Of a stretch of 64,000 nt of DNA, positions 42,891 to 51,356 are shown piece after piece. Under the pieces are notes generated by a model. It saw only the letters and a list, made by a program, of their open reading frames with translations, did not search any database and was not told where the DNA came from. This DNA is from Pseudomonas fluorescens. Lineage in GTDB: Bacteria; Pseudomonadota; Gammaproteobacteria; Pseudomonadales; Pseudomonadaceae. The position numbers and the translations under genes are program-made. How positions within the stretch are numbered: the first letter of the stretch is position 1; the number at the start of each line of letters is the position of its first letter. The stretch is from contig NZ_CABVIR010000007.1 of the NCBI RefSeq assembly GCF_902498065.1, positions 62,001-126,000 of the forward strand. The letters run 5' to 3'.

Positions 42891-42966
42891 GCCCGTGTAG
42901 CTCAGCCGGTAGAGCAGCGCACTCGTAACGCGAAGGTCGCAGGTTCGATTCCTGTCTCGGGCACCA
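42891..42966 (+). tRNA. tRNA-Thr (anticodon CGT)
   Basis: This 76-nt tRNA has encoded CCA and anticodon CGT at 42924-42926 (reads ACG). D and T arms are normal. The acceptor stem has a U6-U67 mismatch, and the anticodon stem has A31-C39 and G27-A43 non-pairs, the last also present in E. coli tRNA-Thr(CGT). A TTGCCC-N17-TAGGTT pair (42853-42881) is a possible weak promoter. The gene ends 7 bases from the stop codon of the next, opposite-strand gene. Confidence 0.9.
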
Positions 42967-42973
42967 TTCCCTG

Positions 42974-43522
42974 TTATTTCACCTTCCTGCTCAGATCATC
43001 AACGGTGCGCTTGAGCTGATCAATCGTTCGGTCCTGATCGCTGACTTCCCGCTTCAGGCTGGACAAGTCATTTGAACTCGAGCTGGAACTTGAACCGGCG
43101 CTACGCTTCAGGTCTTCCACTTGGCTGGCGAGTTTTTTCAGGTCTTTATCCTGTTCCTCAACGGTACGCTTGAGGCTGGATATTTCGTTGGAGCTCGAAC
43201 TGGAGCTGCTGCCGCTGTTGCGTTTGAACTCTTCGATGAGGCGTGCCTGGTCGCTAACGGTTTTCTTCAGGGAGTCGATTTCAGCGGTATTGGTTTTAAC
43301 CGTGCCCTTTAACTTTTCCAGTTCATTGACACCCAGCTGGGTGTTGACCAGCACGCTCTTGCCATACGAGTTGTGGAGGGCGACGAGCGTATCGCCATAG
43401 GACGGATTGTCGAAGCTAAGCTCGATGGCTTGAGCCGTAACGGGCAAGGCGAGAGTGCCGAGCAAAAGGGCGGCCATGCCGGTTGCAAACAGGGTAGACG
43501 GAAGCTTCGAGAAATTGCGCAT
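42974..43522 (-). CDS. Exported coiled-coil protein with polyserine linkers
   Basis: This 182-residue protein has a Sec signal peptide (about 1-32, ending VTAQA). A short globular part follows (33-75, ELSFDNPSYGDTLVALHNSYGKSVLVN). Three related coiled-coil units then start SLKxxVxxQ (about 81-102, 113-140, 152-182), separated by two nearly identical GSSSSSSSN linkers (104-112, 143-151). No cysteine and no lipobox are present, so it is likely periplasmic. ATG at 43522 gives the complete signal peptide; a longer frame adds unsupported residues. I recognise no characterised family. The upstream gap 43523-43838 carries a promoter for the divergent gene. Confidence 0.8.
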   Translation of the reverse strand: MRNFSKLPSTLFATGMAALLLGTLALPVTAQAIELSFDNPSYGDTLVALHNSYGKSVLVNTQLGVNELEKLKGTVKTNTAEIDSLKKTVSDQARLIEEFKRNSGSSSSSSSNEISSLKRTVEEQDKDLKKLASQVEDLKRSAGSSSSSSSNDLSSLKREVSDQDRTIDQLKRTVDDLSRKVK

Positions 43523-43634
43523 CACCTGAGTTCCTTGTGAAGTGCCTGGATGGCACATCGCTATGACGTTGCGTTTTGAGGCTTGTTCCTGTGTGGCGAG
43601 GGAATATTTTCAGAAAGACCGCTCAACGGTTTTT

Positions 43635-43664
43635 TTGTAGATTTGGTGTAAAAGTCCATATAAA
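43635..43664 (+). promoter_or_regulatory. Possible promoter of the small acidic protein gene
   Basis: TTGTAG, an 18-base spacer and TATAAA resemble a sigma-70 promoter. If used, the leader to the ATG at 43839 would be about 165 bases. Another TATATT box at about 43681-43686 is an alternative. Confidence 0.4.
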
Positions 43665-43838
43665 TCGTCTTCCAAACGTCCTATATTCGGACCTTGCACG
43701 AGCATCACCCTGCAGTTTTCAAATGATCCACGAATGGTTCTGAAGGCCAGACAAACCGGGCTTCACACGGTTTTTTGCGTCAGAGAGATCCTTGATGATC
43801 CAGATCCATCTTCCATTCCCCCGATCAGCGAGAACGAC

Positions 43839-44144
43839 ATGACCGTTAAAGAATTGACCCAGGAAGCCAGGCACGCCGAAGCGCTGAAGAAGTACGTGCT
43901 GGACGCGCCCCAACTGCTGGAAGAGATCAAGGACTTGCCCGCCGACGATCAGAAAGACCAGATTCAATGGGCGTTCGAGGATGAAGCAGAAGCCCAGGGC
44001 TTGCAGCCGTGGGAACTGACGCTCAAGTACACCTCGAGCCCGGAAGAATTCGAGGTGGCACGCCTGGCGCTGCACAAGGAGGCGGCCGAGGTATTGGGCG
44101 TCGAGTGGGAAGAGTACTGCGAGATGAACAATCTGGTGGTCTGA
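43839..44144 (+). CDS. Small acidic protein of unknown function (DUF6388-like)
   Basis: This 101-residue, strongly acidic, helical cytoplasmic protein has a recognisable pattern DQIQWAFEDEAEAQGLQPWELTL and WEEYCEMNN. It resembles the Pseudomonas DUF6388 proteins, none of which I know to have a function. I choose the ATG at 43839 because the conserved part begins there. An upstream in-frame start at 43734 adds 35 residues without family support, and the Shine-Dalgarno for either is weak. A bidirectional terminator separates it from nadC. Confidence 0.75.
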   Translation: MTVKELTQEARHAEALKKYVLDAPQLLEEIKDLPADDQKDQIQWAFEDEAEAQGLQPWELTLKYTSSPEEFEVARLALHKEAAEVLGVEWEEYCEMNNLVV

Positions 44145-44145
44145 C

Positions 44146-44178
44146 AAAAACGCCAGCCTCAATGAGGCTGGCGTTTTT
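44146..44178. terminator. Bidirectional terminator between 43839-44144 and nadC
   Basis: AAAAACGCCAGCCTC-aat-GAGGCTGGCGTTTTT is a 15-bp perfect stem with A/T runs on both sides between convergent genes. Confidence 0.95.
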
Positions 44179-44195
44179 CATTCAGCAAGGCGTAA

Positions 44196-45044
44196 TCAGA
44201 GGCTTAAACGCATCGACAGATCGACAGCCTTCACATCCTTGGTCATCGCACCTATCGAAATGTAATCCACCCCGGTTTCTGCGATCGGCAGCAACGTGCT
44301 TTCATTGATGCCGCCGCTGGCCTCCAGTTTTGCCTTGCCGCCATTGAGGCGCACGGCCTCGCGCATGTCATCCAGGCTCAACTCGTCGAGCATGATGATA
44401 TCGGCGCCGCCCGCCAGTGCTTCCTTCAGCTCGGCCAGGCTTTCCACTTCGATCTCTACCGGTTTGCCCGGGGCAATCTTGTGCGCGGCACTGATCGCCT
44501 CAGGGATGCCACCGCAGGCGGCGATGTGGTTTTCCTTGATCAGGAAGGCGTCGTACAAGCCGATGCGGTGGTTGTGGCAGCCGCCGCAGGTTACGGCGTA
44601 CTTTTGCGCAAGGCGCAGGCCCGGCAGGGTTTTGCGGGTGTCGAGCAGCTTCACCTGCGTCTGGGCGACGAAATCCGCCAGGTATTGCGCGCGAGTGGCC
44701 ACGCCGGAGAGCAACTGCAGGAAATTCAGGGCGCTGCGTTCGCCTGTGAGCAGCGAACGGGCGGGGCCTTCGAGGTGGAACAGCGCTTGATTGGGCTTCA
44801 CCCGTTCGCCATCGCGCACCTGCCAATGCACGGCAACGCGCGGGTCCAATTGCCGGAAAACCGCATCAACCCACGCGGTGCCGGCGATGACTGCGGCGTC
44901 ACGGGTGATGATGGTGGCTTTGGCCAGGCGTTCAGCCGGGATCAGTTGCGCGGTGATGTCGCCGCTGCCGATGTCTTCGAGCAACGCGCGGCGCACGTTG
45001 GCTTCGATTTCGGCGGTCAGATCGGCGAGACGTAGATTCGGCAT
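44196..45044 (-). CDS. nadC: Nicotinate-nucleotide pyrophosphorylase (quinolinate PRTase)
   Basis: This 282-residue enzyme of de novo NAD synthesis turns quinolinate and PRPP into nicotinate mononucleotide. Substrate-binding residues lie in LLDTRKTLPGLRLAQKYAVTCGGCHNHR, and the barrel end shows LEASGGI and DYISIGAMTKD. The ATG at 45044 (MPNLRLADL) gives the length of the P. aeruginosa protein; a longer frame starting MFVESV is less likely. It is divergent from the DUF1631 gene. Confidence 0.97.
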   Translation of the reverse strand: MPNLRLADLTAEIEANVRRALLEDIGSGDITAQLIPAERLAKATIITRDAAVIAGTAWVDAVFRQLDPRVAVHWQVRDGERVKPNQALFHLEGPARSLLTGERSALNFLQLLSGVATRAQYLADFVAQTQVKLLDTRKTLPGLRLAQKYAVTCGGCHNHRIGLYDAFLIKENHIAACGGIPEAISAAHKIAPGKPVEIEVESLAELKEALAGGADIIMLDELSLDDMREAVRLNGGKAKLEASGGINESTLLPIAETGVDYISIGAMTKDVKAVDLSMRLSL

Positions 45045-45404
45045 AACGGACTCCACAAACAAAGTGGCCCGATTATAGGGCTATGGCGCGGGGCAACCCA
45101 AGGCGCGCGAGACCTTCCGTGCGCTCTGAAACCTGCATTTGGTCGATTCTCTTGGGCCATCGAGGTTAAGCGGCGGTCCTCTACACGCGTCTATTTCAAA
45201 GAGAAGCAAAGAGTCTGCTGGCACCCAGGACATCTTTTGCAAGATAATGTGCCTTGCATTTGACGTCATGACTTTGACGTGTCCTTGGTTCGCCGATTAT
45301 TGAATGACTGCGCACGGGCATTGTCTTCTGTTGCGCGTGGCTGTGAGGCTGCCGTACCCGATTGTTCTAACCGAACCGAAGAATCACCGTTTCAGGAGGC
45401 CAGG

Positions 45405-47609
45405 ATGCACAACGACGGGAATGTAGTGCCTTTGCACAAGGCTGCTACCGATAAGGCGAGTCACTCGCCGCTCGCCCGCCTGCCTGTCATTCTGCTTCAG
45501 GTTCGCGACAGGGCTGGTCAACAGCTCAGGCATGCTCTGCAGGAACTGTTCGATAACGCCGACGACACGCTGTTCGAAATGGCTGACCGGGCTCGCGATG
45601 ACGTCGAGCAGAACATCTTTTTTGAAGCCATGCGCGACTTGCGCCTCAAGCGCAAAAATATCGAGCGGGTGTTTCTCGAGCAATTCTTCGAGGCGTTTGT
45701 CGGTCTCACAGGTAATATTCAGACGGTTTTGCCCCAGGCATTCGATACCCCGGCGCAACAGTCCGGCGATGACCTGGAGCGTCGCGTAGCGGTGGAGGCC
45801 ATGGTCAATAAAGTGCTGAGCCGCGACGGTTTTGCGCTTGATCAATTGACCGCCCGACTCAGCACGTTGCTGAGCAAGACGCTGGTGACTGCGCACAATC
45901 CGCTGGGCCCGGCGATGCTCTGTGAGTATTTCATGCAGGCTGGCCGCAACCTGGGGGTCGAGATCAAGGTCAAGCTGATCATCCTGAAGCTTTTCGAACG
46001 CTATGTGCTCAGCGATGCCGACCAGCTCTACACCGAAGCCAATCAGATATTGATCGCCACCGGGATATTGCCCGACCTGAAGCCTGCTCCGAATCGGCGT
46101 GCCATTGATCGTGCGCAGGCCAGTGCCCGTGCCGACCCCGTCGAGGCTGGCAATCGTTGCCACAGCACGCCAATCGACGACAGCGTGCAGGAAGTGTTCG
46201 CGGCGTTGCAGGAATTGCTGTTCCACGTGCGTGGCAGTGTCGCGCCAACGCTGGAGACCAGTGCTCAGGCACTGCCGATATCCACCCGCGACCTGCTGCG
46301 ACTGCTCTCGCACTTGCAGCAGTACGTGCCGGCCCCGGCGGTGCAGGACGACTTCGACCTGCGAAACCAGCTTGAGCAACTGCTGACCCGAGTCAGCGTC
46401 AAAAGCGGCAAGTCGCGCGTGGTCGGTGTCGCTGACGAAGATGTGATCAACCTGATCGCCATGCTTTTCGAATGCATCCTCGATGATCGCAATCTGCCGG
46501 ACTCTCTCAAGGCGCTGATCGCGCGCTTACAGATCCCGATGTTGAAAGTGGCCGTGCTCGACAAGAGTTTCTTCAGCCGTTGCAGTCACCCGGCCCGCCG
46601 TCTGCTTAACGAAATTGCCGCCGCGCCCTTGGGCTGGGGCGAGTGCGATGACCATGAGCGCGACAGTTTGTACCTGCGCATCGAGCAAGTGGTGCAGCGT
46701 TTGTTGAACGATTTTGTCGACGATCCGGCGATCTTCTCCGAATTGCTGGCGGATTTTCTCGCGTTCACCAGCGACGAACGCCGTCGTAGCGAGTTGTTGG
46801 AGCAGCGTACCCGCGACGCCGAAGAAGGCCGCGCCAAAACCGAACTGGCCCGGCAACGCGTCGAGCTGGCCTTGAATCAGGCACTGTTGGGCAAAGTGCT
46901 GCCGCAACGGGTGGTGGCGTTTGTTCAGGACGCCTGGAGCCAGGTGCTGCTGCTGACCTGCCTCAAGCACGGCGATCAGTCCGCCGAGTGGCATGCCGAT
47001 GTGCAAACCATGGAGCAATTGATCTGGAGCGTGCAGCGTCATGACGACGTTGACGCAAGCCTGCGTCTGTTGGCGCTGGTGCCGGGGTTGCTCAAGTCCT
47101 TGCGCGAAGGGTTGAACCGTTCGGCGTTCGATCCGTTCGCCACCGGCGAGTTTTTCAGCGAGCTGGAAGGCTTGCACGTTCAACTGTTCGAGCGAGCGGA
47201 CCAGGCCCCAACCGCCACCAACCCTGCCGATGCGCCGCTGATGGTTGAAGTGCGCGAAGAAATCGTCCTGCTCACCGGCGACGAAGGGCCGTTCGAAACG
47301 GCCTCGGTGCACTTGCCGGCGGATGATCCGGGGCTGCTTCAAGTCGATCAGTTGCACACGGGTTGCTGGGTCGAATTTCAGGAAGATGAGGAAAACACCT
47401 TGCGCTGCAAGCTCGCCGCGATCATCGAAGCCACGGGCAAGTATATTTTCGTCAACCGCACCGGCATGAAAGTGCTGGAGCGCAGCCGTACCGGGCTGGC
47501 GCTGGATTTTCGTCGTGGCGCGGTGCGCACCCTTGACGACACCTTGCTGTTCGATCGGGCCCTGGAGTCGGTGGTCGGCAACCTGCGACGACTCAATCGC
47601 GGCAAGTGA
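45405..47609 (+). CDS. DUF1631 family protein
   Basis: This 734-residue, largely helical protein is sometimes mislabelled thymidine phosphorylase; nothing in it supports that activity. ATG at 45405 has AGGAGG five bases upstream, and the conserved part starts LPVILLQVRDRAGQQL. Helical repeats fill most of the length. The last 90 residues (WVEFQED..LRCKLAAI..YIFVNRTGMKVLERSR) look like a beta-barrel of PilZ type, which would suggest c-di-GMP control; this is inference. The position nadC / this gene / ampD / ampE is conserved in P. aeruginosa. The 360-base gap to nadC has a TTTGACGT direct repeat at 45259-45280. Confidence 0.88.
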   Translation: MHNDGNVVPLHKAATDKASHSPLARLPVILLQVRDRAGQQLRHALQELFDNADDTLFEMADRARDDVEQNIFFEAMRDLRLKRKNIERVFLEQFFEAFVGLTGNIQTVLPQAFDTPAQQSGDDLERRVAVEAMVNKVLSRDGFALDQLTARLSTLLSKTLVTAHNPLGPAMLCEYFMQAGRNLGVEIKVKLIILKLFERYVLSDADQLYTEANQILIATGILPDLKPAPNRRAIDRAQASARADPVEAGNRCHSTPIDDSVQEVFAALQELLFHVRGSVAPTLETSAQALPISTRDLLRLLSHLQQYVPAPAVQDDFDLRNQLEQLLTRVSVKSGKSRVVGVADEDVINLIAMLFECILDDRNLPDSLKALIARLQIPMLKVAVLDKSFFSRCSHPARRLLNEIAAAPLGWGECDDHERDSLYLRIEQVVQRLLNDFVDDPAIFSELLADFLAFTSDERRRSELLEQRTRDAEEGRAKTELARQRVELALNQALLGKVLPQRVVAFVQDAWSQVLLLTCLKHGDQSAEWHADVQTMEQLIWSVQRHDDVDASLRLLALVPGLLKSLREGLNRSAFDPFATGEFFSELEGLHVQLFERADQAPTATNPADAPLMVEVREEIVLLTGDEGPFETASVHLPADDPGLLQVDQLHTGCWVEFQEDEENTLRCKLAAIIEATGKYIFVNRTGMKVLERSRTGLALDFRRGAVRTLDDTLLFDRALESVVGNLRRLNRGK

Positions 47610-47673
47610 TCGCGCGCCGAGGGTCTATCGCGGCATACTGGGCGCCAACACAGTCGTCGTTGAAGGAACCTGT

Positions 47674-48234
47674 ATGCAGTTGGACCCCGCGAGCGGTTGG
47701 TGTCAGGGCGTGCGTTTATGCCCCTCACCCAACTTCAATGCGCGCCCCACGGGCGAAATTTCCCTGCTGGTGATCCACAACATCAGTCTGCCGCCGGCGC
47801 AGTTCGCCACTGGCAAGGTGCAGGAATTTTTCCAGAACCGGCTGGATGTCACAGAGCATCCCTACTTTGAAGGGATCGCTGACCTACGGGTGTCTGCGCA
47901 TTTTCTGATTGAGCGTGACGGCACCGTCACTCAGTTTGTCTCTTGTCTTGAGCGCGCTTGGCATGCCGGTGTGTCGTGTTTCGATGGCCGGGAAACCTGT
48001 AACGATTTTTCCGTGGGTATTGAGCTTGAAGGCACGGATGATCTGCCGTTCACCGATGCTCAATATGACGCGTTGACGGCCCTGACCTTGCAGCTGCAAC
48101 GCGCCTTTACGGGCATTACCGCGCAGCGCATCTGCGGGCACAGCGACATCGCACCGGGGCGCAAGACTGATCCGGGACCGGCGTTCGACTGGGCGCGTTA
48201 TCGCGTGGCCCTGGCTAAAGAGGAAGCACAATGA
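47674..48234 (+). CDS. ampD: 1,6-anhydro-N-acetylmuramyl-L-alanine amidase AmpD
   Basis: This 186-residue cytoplasmic zinc amidase recycles peptidoglycan fragments and so keeps AmpR-controlled beta-lactamase low where present. Zinc ligands are visible at His35 (LLVIHNISLP), His156 (CGHSDIAPG) and Asp166 (GRKTDPGP); Glu117 or Glu119 (GIELEG) and Lys164 are the catalytic partners. ATG at 47674 follows GGAACC. ampE overlaps by 4 bases. Confidence 0.97.
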   Translation: MQLDPASGWCQGVRLCPSPNFNARPTGEISLLVIHNISLPPAQFATGKVQEFFQNRLDVTEHPYFEGIADLRVSAHFLIERDGTVTQFVSCLERAWHAGVSCFDGRETCNDFSVGIELEGTDDLPFTDAQYDALTALTLQLQRAFTGITAQRICGHSDIAPGRKTDPGPAFDWARYRVALAKEEAQ

Positions 48235-49067
48235 GTTTTCTGGTGTTGCTGTTGGCGGTCTGGATCGAGAAGTTCTCGGCCCTGCGCCATCGGGTTCAGC
48301 GTGATGGTGGTTGGGTGCGCGAGTTGCACAAGCTTGAAGCCAGCCCTCGTCTGGTCAATCGTCCGTGGTTGATTCTGCTGATACTGGTGCTGCTGCCGGT
48401 GGCGGTGCTGGGGTTGCTGCTGGTGGTGCTGGAGCCGGTTGCTTACGGTCTGTTGGCGTTGCCGGTGCATTTGCTGGTGGTGATTTATAGCCTGGGGCGT
48501 GGTGATCTGCTGGCCGGTCTGGGGCCGTTTCGCGATGCCTGGCGCCGGGAAGACCTGCAAGCTGCCGCTCATGTGGCGAAACGTGACCTGGATATTTGTG
48601 CCGACAACGGCGAACAGTTGCTGGAACGGGTTCAGGGGCACCTGTTGTGGGAGGCCTACCAGAGCTTTTTTGCAGTGATTTTCTGGTACTTCCTGCTGGG
48701 GCCGGTGGCGGCGCTGAGCTATCGATTGCTGGCTCTGGCTGAAGAACACGGGCAAAACCCGGCCGTCGTCGAGCGCGCCGCTCAAATGCGTCACGCGTTC
48801 GATTGGGTGCCGGTGCGTCTGCTGGCGGCGAGTTTTGCGCTGGTCGGCAACTTTGTCGCCGTCAGTCGGGTGATGCTGCACGAATTGCTGAACTGGAACA
48901 TCAGCGCCGCGCAATTGATCGAGAAGGTCGGGCTGGTGGCCGGTGAAATTCCTGCGCCGGTGGTCGGGCCCGATGGCATCAACAGCCTCGACCGGATCTG
49001 GGAGCTGCTGCTGCGTGCGGCGGTGCTCTGGTACGCCGGTTTTGCGTTGTGGACGGTTCTTGCCTAA
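48231..49067 (+). CDS. ampE: Inner-membrane protein AmpE
   Basis: This 278-residue protein has four predicted membrane spans (about 38-70 as a pair, 140-165, 255-278) and the family segments YQSFFAVIFWYFLLGPVAALSYRL and WVPVRLLAASFALVGNF. It is related to CobD/CbiB-type proteins; its exact role beside AmpD is unclear. The ATG overlaps the ampD stop (ATGA). A REP palindrome follows its stop. Confidence 0.94.
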   Translation: MSFLVLLLAVWIEKFSALRHRVQRDGGWVRELHKLEASPRLVNRPWLILLILVLLPVAVLGLLLVVLEPVAYGLLALPVHLLVVIYSLGRGDLLAGLGPFRDAWRREDLQAAAHVAKRDLDICADNGEQLLERVQGHLLWEAYQSFFAVIFWYFLLGPVAALSYRLLALAEEHGQNPAVVERAAQMRHAFDWVPVRLLAASFALVGNFVAVSRVMLHELLNWNISAAQLIEKVGLVAGEIPAPVVGPDGINSLDRIWELLLRAAVLWYAGFALWTVLA

Positions 49068-49077
49068 ACACCACCTT

Positions 49078-49103
49078 CTGTAGGAGCCAGCCGGCTCCTA
49101 CAG
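49078..49103. repeat. REP palindrome after ampE
   Basis: CTGTAGGAGCC-agcc-GGCTCCTACAG is an 11-bp inverted repeat of the same GTAGGAGCC class as at 10614-10714. It is a single copy and may also act as the ampDE terminator. Confidence 0.8.
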
Positions 49104-49168
49104 GGACAGGGTTGGCATGGCGTCTTTTGAACGGCAGGACCCTCTCGTCCGATAAGCTGCCGTTAACC

Positions 49169-49195
49169 TTAAGTTACAAAACCCCCCGCCGATTT
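49169..49195 (+). promoter_or_regulatory. FliA (sigma-28) promoter of the chemoreceptor gene
   Basis: TTAAGTTA, an 11-base spacer and GCCGATTT match TAAAGTTT-N11-GCCGATAA in 12 of 16 fixed positions. The spacing is exact. Flagellar/chemotaxis control fits the downstream gene. Confidence 0.78.
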
Positions 49196-49251
49196 GAGCT
49201 ATACAGAGACAGCACTCAATAGTGGCTATCTGCTGCTTGTCTGTGCCTGCC

Positions 49252-49265
49252 AATAAAAATAAGAA
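49252..49265 (+). promoter_or_regulatory. Candidate Hfq/Crc motif ahead of the chemoreceptor
   Basis: AATAAAAATAAGAA contains two overlapping AANAANAA matches (49252-49259 and 49258-49265), just upstream of the AAGGGAG ribosome-binding site. Confidence 0.5.
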
Positions 49266-49283
49266 ATCCAAGGGAGACTTCCA

Positions 49284-51314
49284 GTGAAGAGCTTGCTCTA
49301 TCCCGCCGTCGCGCTAATGAATCGCCTGAGCTTCGGCATGAAGTTCAGCCTGATCAGCGTTCTGTTCCTCGTGCCCATGCTCGTGACCAACTTTTATCTG
49401 GTGCGTGATTCCTATCGCGAATTCCAGGGCACTCGAGTGGAACTGCAGAGCCTTGACCTGCTGGGCAGCAGCCTGACTCTACGACGCGACCTGGAAACCC
49501 TGAACAACCTGGTGCAGATCAACGTCATCCTTGGCCAGTCCGGCAAGGCAGGCGGTGTCGAACCCAAGATCACTACCTTGGAGCAAAGCGTTCTGGCCCG
49601 TCTGGAAGGGCTCGCGGCGATGACCACCGATCCGGAACAGATCACGGTTTTCGATGGCAAGCGCGACGAAATGATCACCGCGTTCAAGGCCCAACAAACG
49701 GAAAACTCCTTGCAAAGCAAAAGTGCGCTGATCGGCAAGTTGCTCGGCAACGCGCAAATCTTCAGCCAGATCATCGCCAGCCAGGCGGGGTTGAGCCGAG
49801 ACAATCAAAGTGACATGCGTCAGCTCACCGAACTCATCACCAACGTCACGCCGTCTGTCACCCAGACCTTGGGCGATGGCCGCGCCATGGGCTCTTACTC
49901 GTTGGGGCAAGGGTTTCTCAATTCGTCGTCGAGCACCCGTTTCGATGAGTTGCTGGCGCAGATCGAAAAGCTGCAGGCCGAGTACGGTCTGAAGTTGCAG
50001 GATGCGCTGGGCTCAAGCAACGCGGCACGTGGAACCCTGGCGGCGCAGGCCGAGAGCAGCAAGGCGTCGCTGAAAAAGGCCAGTGAACTGTTCGAAGAAC
50101 AAGTGGTGATGGCCGACACCCTCGATGCGCCGTGGCAGGCCTTTTACGATCAGGTCACCGGCCTGATGGACCAGACTTACCAACTCAACGAAGCCACCCT
50201 GAAATTCCTCGATACCCAGTTGCAACAGCGCCTGACCGAGAACCGTACGCACATGGTCTTGCAGGCCGTCGCGTTGTCGGTGGTGTTTGTGTTGATCTTC
50301 TACCTCTACGGCGGCTTTTACGCCTCGACCCGCACCACCCTCAAGCGACTTGGCGCGATGATGGACAAGGTGGCGGCCGGCGACATGACCGTGACCTTCA
50401 ACGCCAACAGCCGTGACGAGCTGGGCGAGTTGGGCGAGGTGTTCAACGGCACCGTGAAGAAAATCCATGACCTGATCGAGCGTGTCGGCCACACCGTCGG
50501 AGAAGTCGAGCGTCAGGCCGGTCAGGTCGAAAACGTGTCGGCCCAAAGCAACCAGGCTGTCGCGGGGCAACGCTCGCAGATCGAACAGGTCGCCACGGCG
50601 ATGAACCAAATGTCGGCCACCTCGCTGGAGGTGGCCCGCAGCGCCGCCGCTGCGGTCAGCAGCGCCCACAGCGTCAATGACGAAACCATCAGTGGTCGCG
50701 GGTTGGTGGAGTCGCAGCAGGGCAGCATTGCGGCGCTGGCCAGCGAAATCGATCAGTCGGTGCGGGTGATCAATCAACTGGCCAGTGACAGTCAGTCCAT
50801 CAGCCGCGTGCTGGAAGTGATCAAAAGCATCGCCGAACAGACCAACCTGCTGGCGCTCAACGCGGCCATCGAGGCGGCGAGGGCAGGCGAACAAGGCCGA
50901 GGTTTCGCGGTGGTGGCGGACGAGGTCCGGACCCTGGCCAAACGCACCCAGCAATCGACCGAAGAAATCGAACAGATGATCGCCAAACTGCACAGCGGTG
51001 TCGGCGCCGCAGTGAAGGCCATGGGCACCAGCCATCAAATGGCCAATGGCACGGTGGGGCAGTCGGAAAAGGTCCAGCAGGCGCTGGAAAATATCCTCGG
51101 CGCGGTGGGCATGATCGTCGATCAGAACCAGCAGATCGCCGCCGCCGTGGAGCAACAGACTGCTGTCGCCCATGACATCGACCAGAACATCGTCGAGATC
51201 AACCGGGCTGGCGAGCGCACCGCCGAAGGTGCACACAAGACCGAAGATGCCAGCCGGGCGTTGTCGGCGCAGGTGGTTGAGCTCAAACAGCTGATCAGCG
51301 CCTTCCGGGTCTGA
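49284..51314 (+). CDS. Methyl-accepting chemotaxis protein
   Basis: This 676-residue chemoreceptor has a first membrane span at about 20-42 and a long helical periplasmic sensor (about 43-320, no known ligand motif). A second span lies at about 325-347, then HAMP (about 348-400) and a cytoplasmic signalling domain with the hairpin tip EQTNLLALNAAIEAARAGE. GTG/ATG ambiguity is absent: ATG at 49284 follows AAGGGAG. It corresponds in position to the chemotaxis transducer after ampE in P. aeruginosa. There is no C-terminal CheR-binding pentapeptide (ends ISAFRV). Confidence 0.95.
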   Translation: MKSLLYPAVALMNRLSFGMKFSLISVLFLVPMLVTNFYLVRDSYREFQGTRVELQSLDLLGSSLTLRRDLETLNNLVQINVILGQSGKAGGVEPKITTLEQSVLARLEGLAAMTTDPEQITVFDGKRDEMITAFKAQQTENSLQSKSALIGKLLGNAQIFSQIIASQAGLSRDNQSDMRQLTELITNVTPSVTQTLGDGRAMGSYSLGQGFLNSSSSTRFDELLAQIEKLQAEYGLKLQDALGSSNAARGTLAAQAESSKASLKKASELFEEQVVMADTLDAPWQAFYDQVTGLMDQTYQLNEATLKFLDTQLQQRLTENRTHMVLQAVALSVVFVLIFYLYGGFYASTRTTLKRLGAMMDKVAAGDMTVTFNANSRDELGELGEVFNGTVKKIHDLIERVGHTVGEVERQAGQVENVSAQSNQAVAGQRSQIEQVATAMNQMSATSLEVARSAAAAVSSAHSVNDETISGRGLVESQQGSIAALASEIDQSVRVINQLASDSQSISRVLEVIKSIAEQTNLLALNAAIEAARAGEQGRGFAVVADEVRTLAKRTQQSTEEIEQMIAKLHSGVGAAVKAMGTSHQMANGTVGQSEKVQQALENILGAVGMIVDQNQQIAAAVEQQTAVAHDIDQNIVEINRAGERTAEGAHKTEDASRALSAQVVELKQLISAFRV

Positions 51315-51328
51315 AGAATCGCATAGTC

Positions 51329-51356
51329 CCTGTAGGCGCAAGCTTGTTCCTACAGG
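51329..51356. repeat. REP-like palindrome
   Basis: CCTGTAGG and CCTACAGG flank GCGCAAGCTTGT, a degenerate member of the GTAGGAGC REP class in the gap 51315-51484. It may serve as the chemoreceptor terminator. Confidence 0.6.

Noticed and set aside
43550..43572. TGGCAC..TTGCG as a sigma-54 promoter
   Set aside because: The spacing between TGGCAC and TTGC is about 12 bases, whereas sigma-54 promoters need 5.
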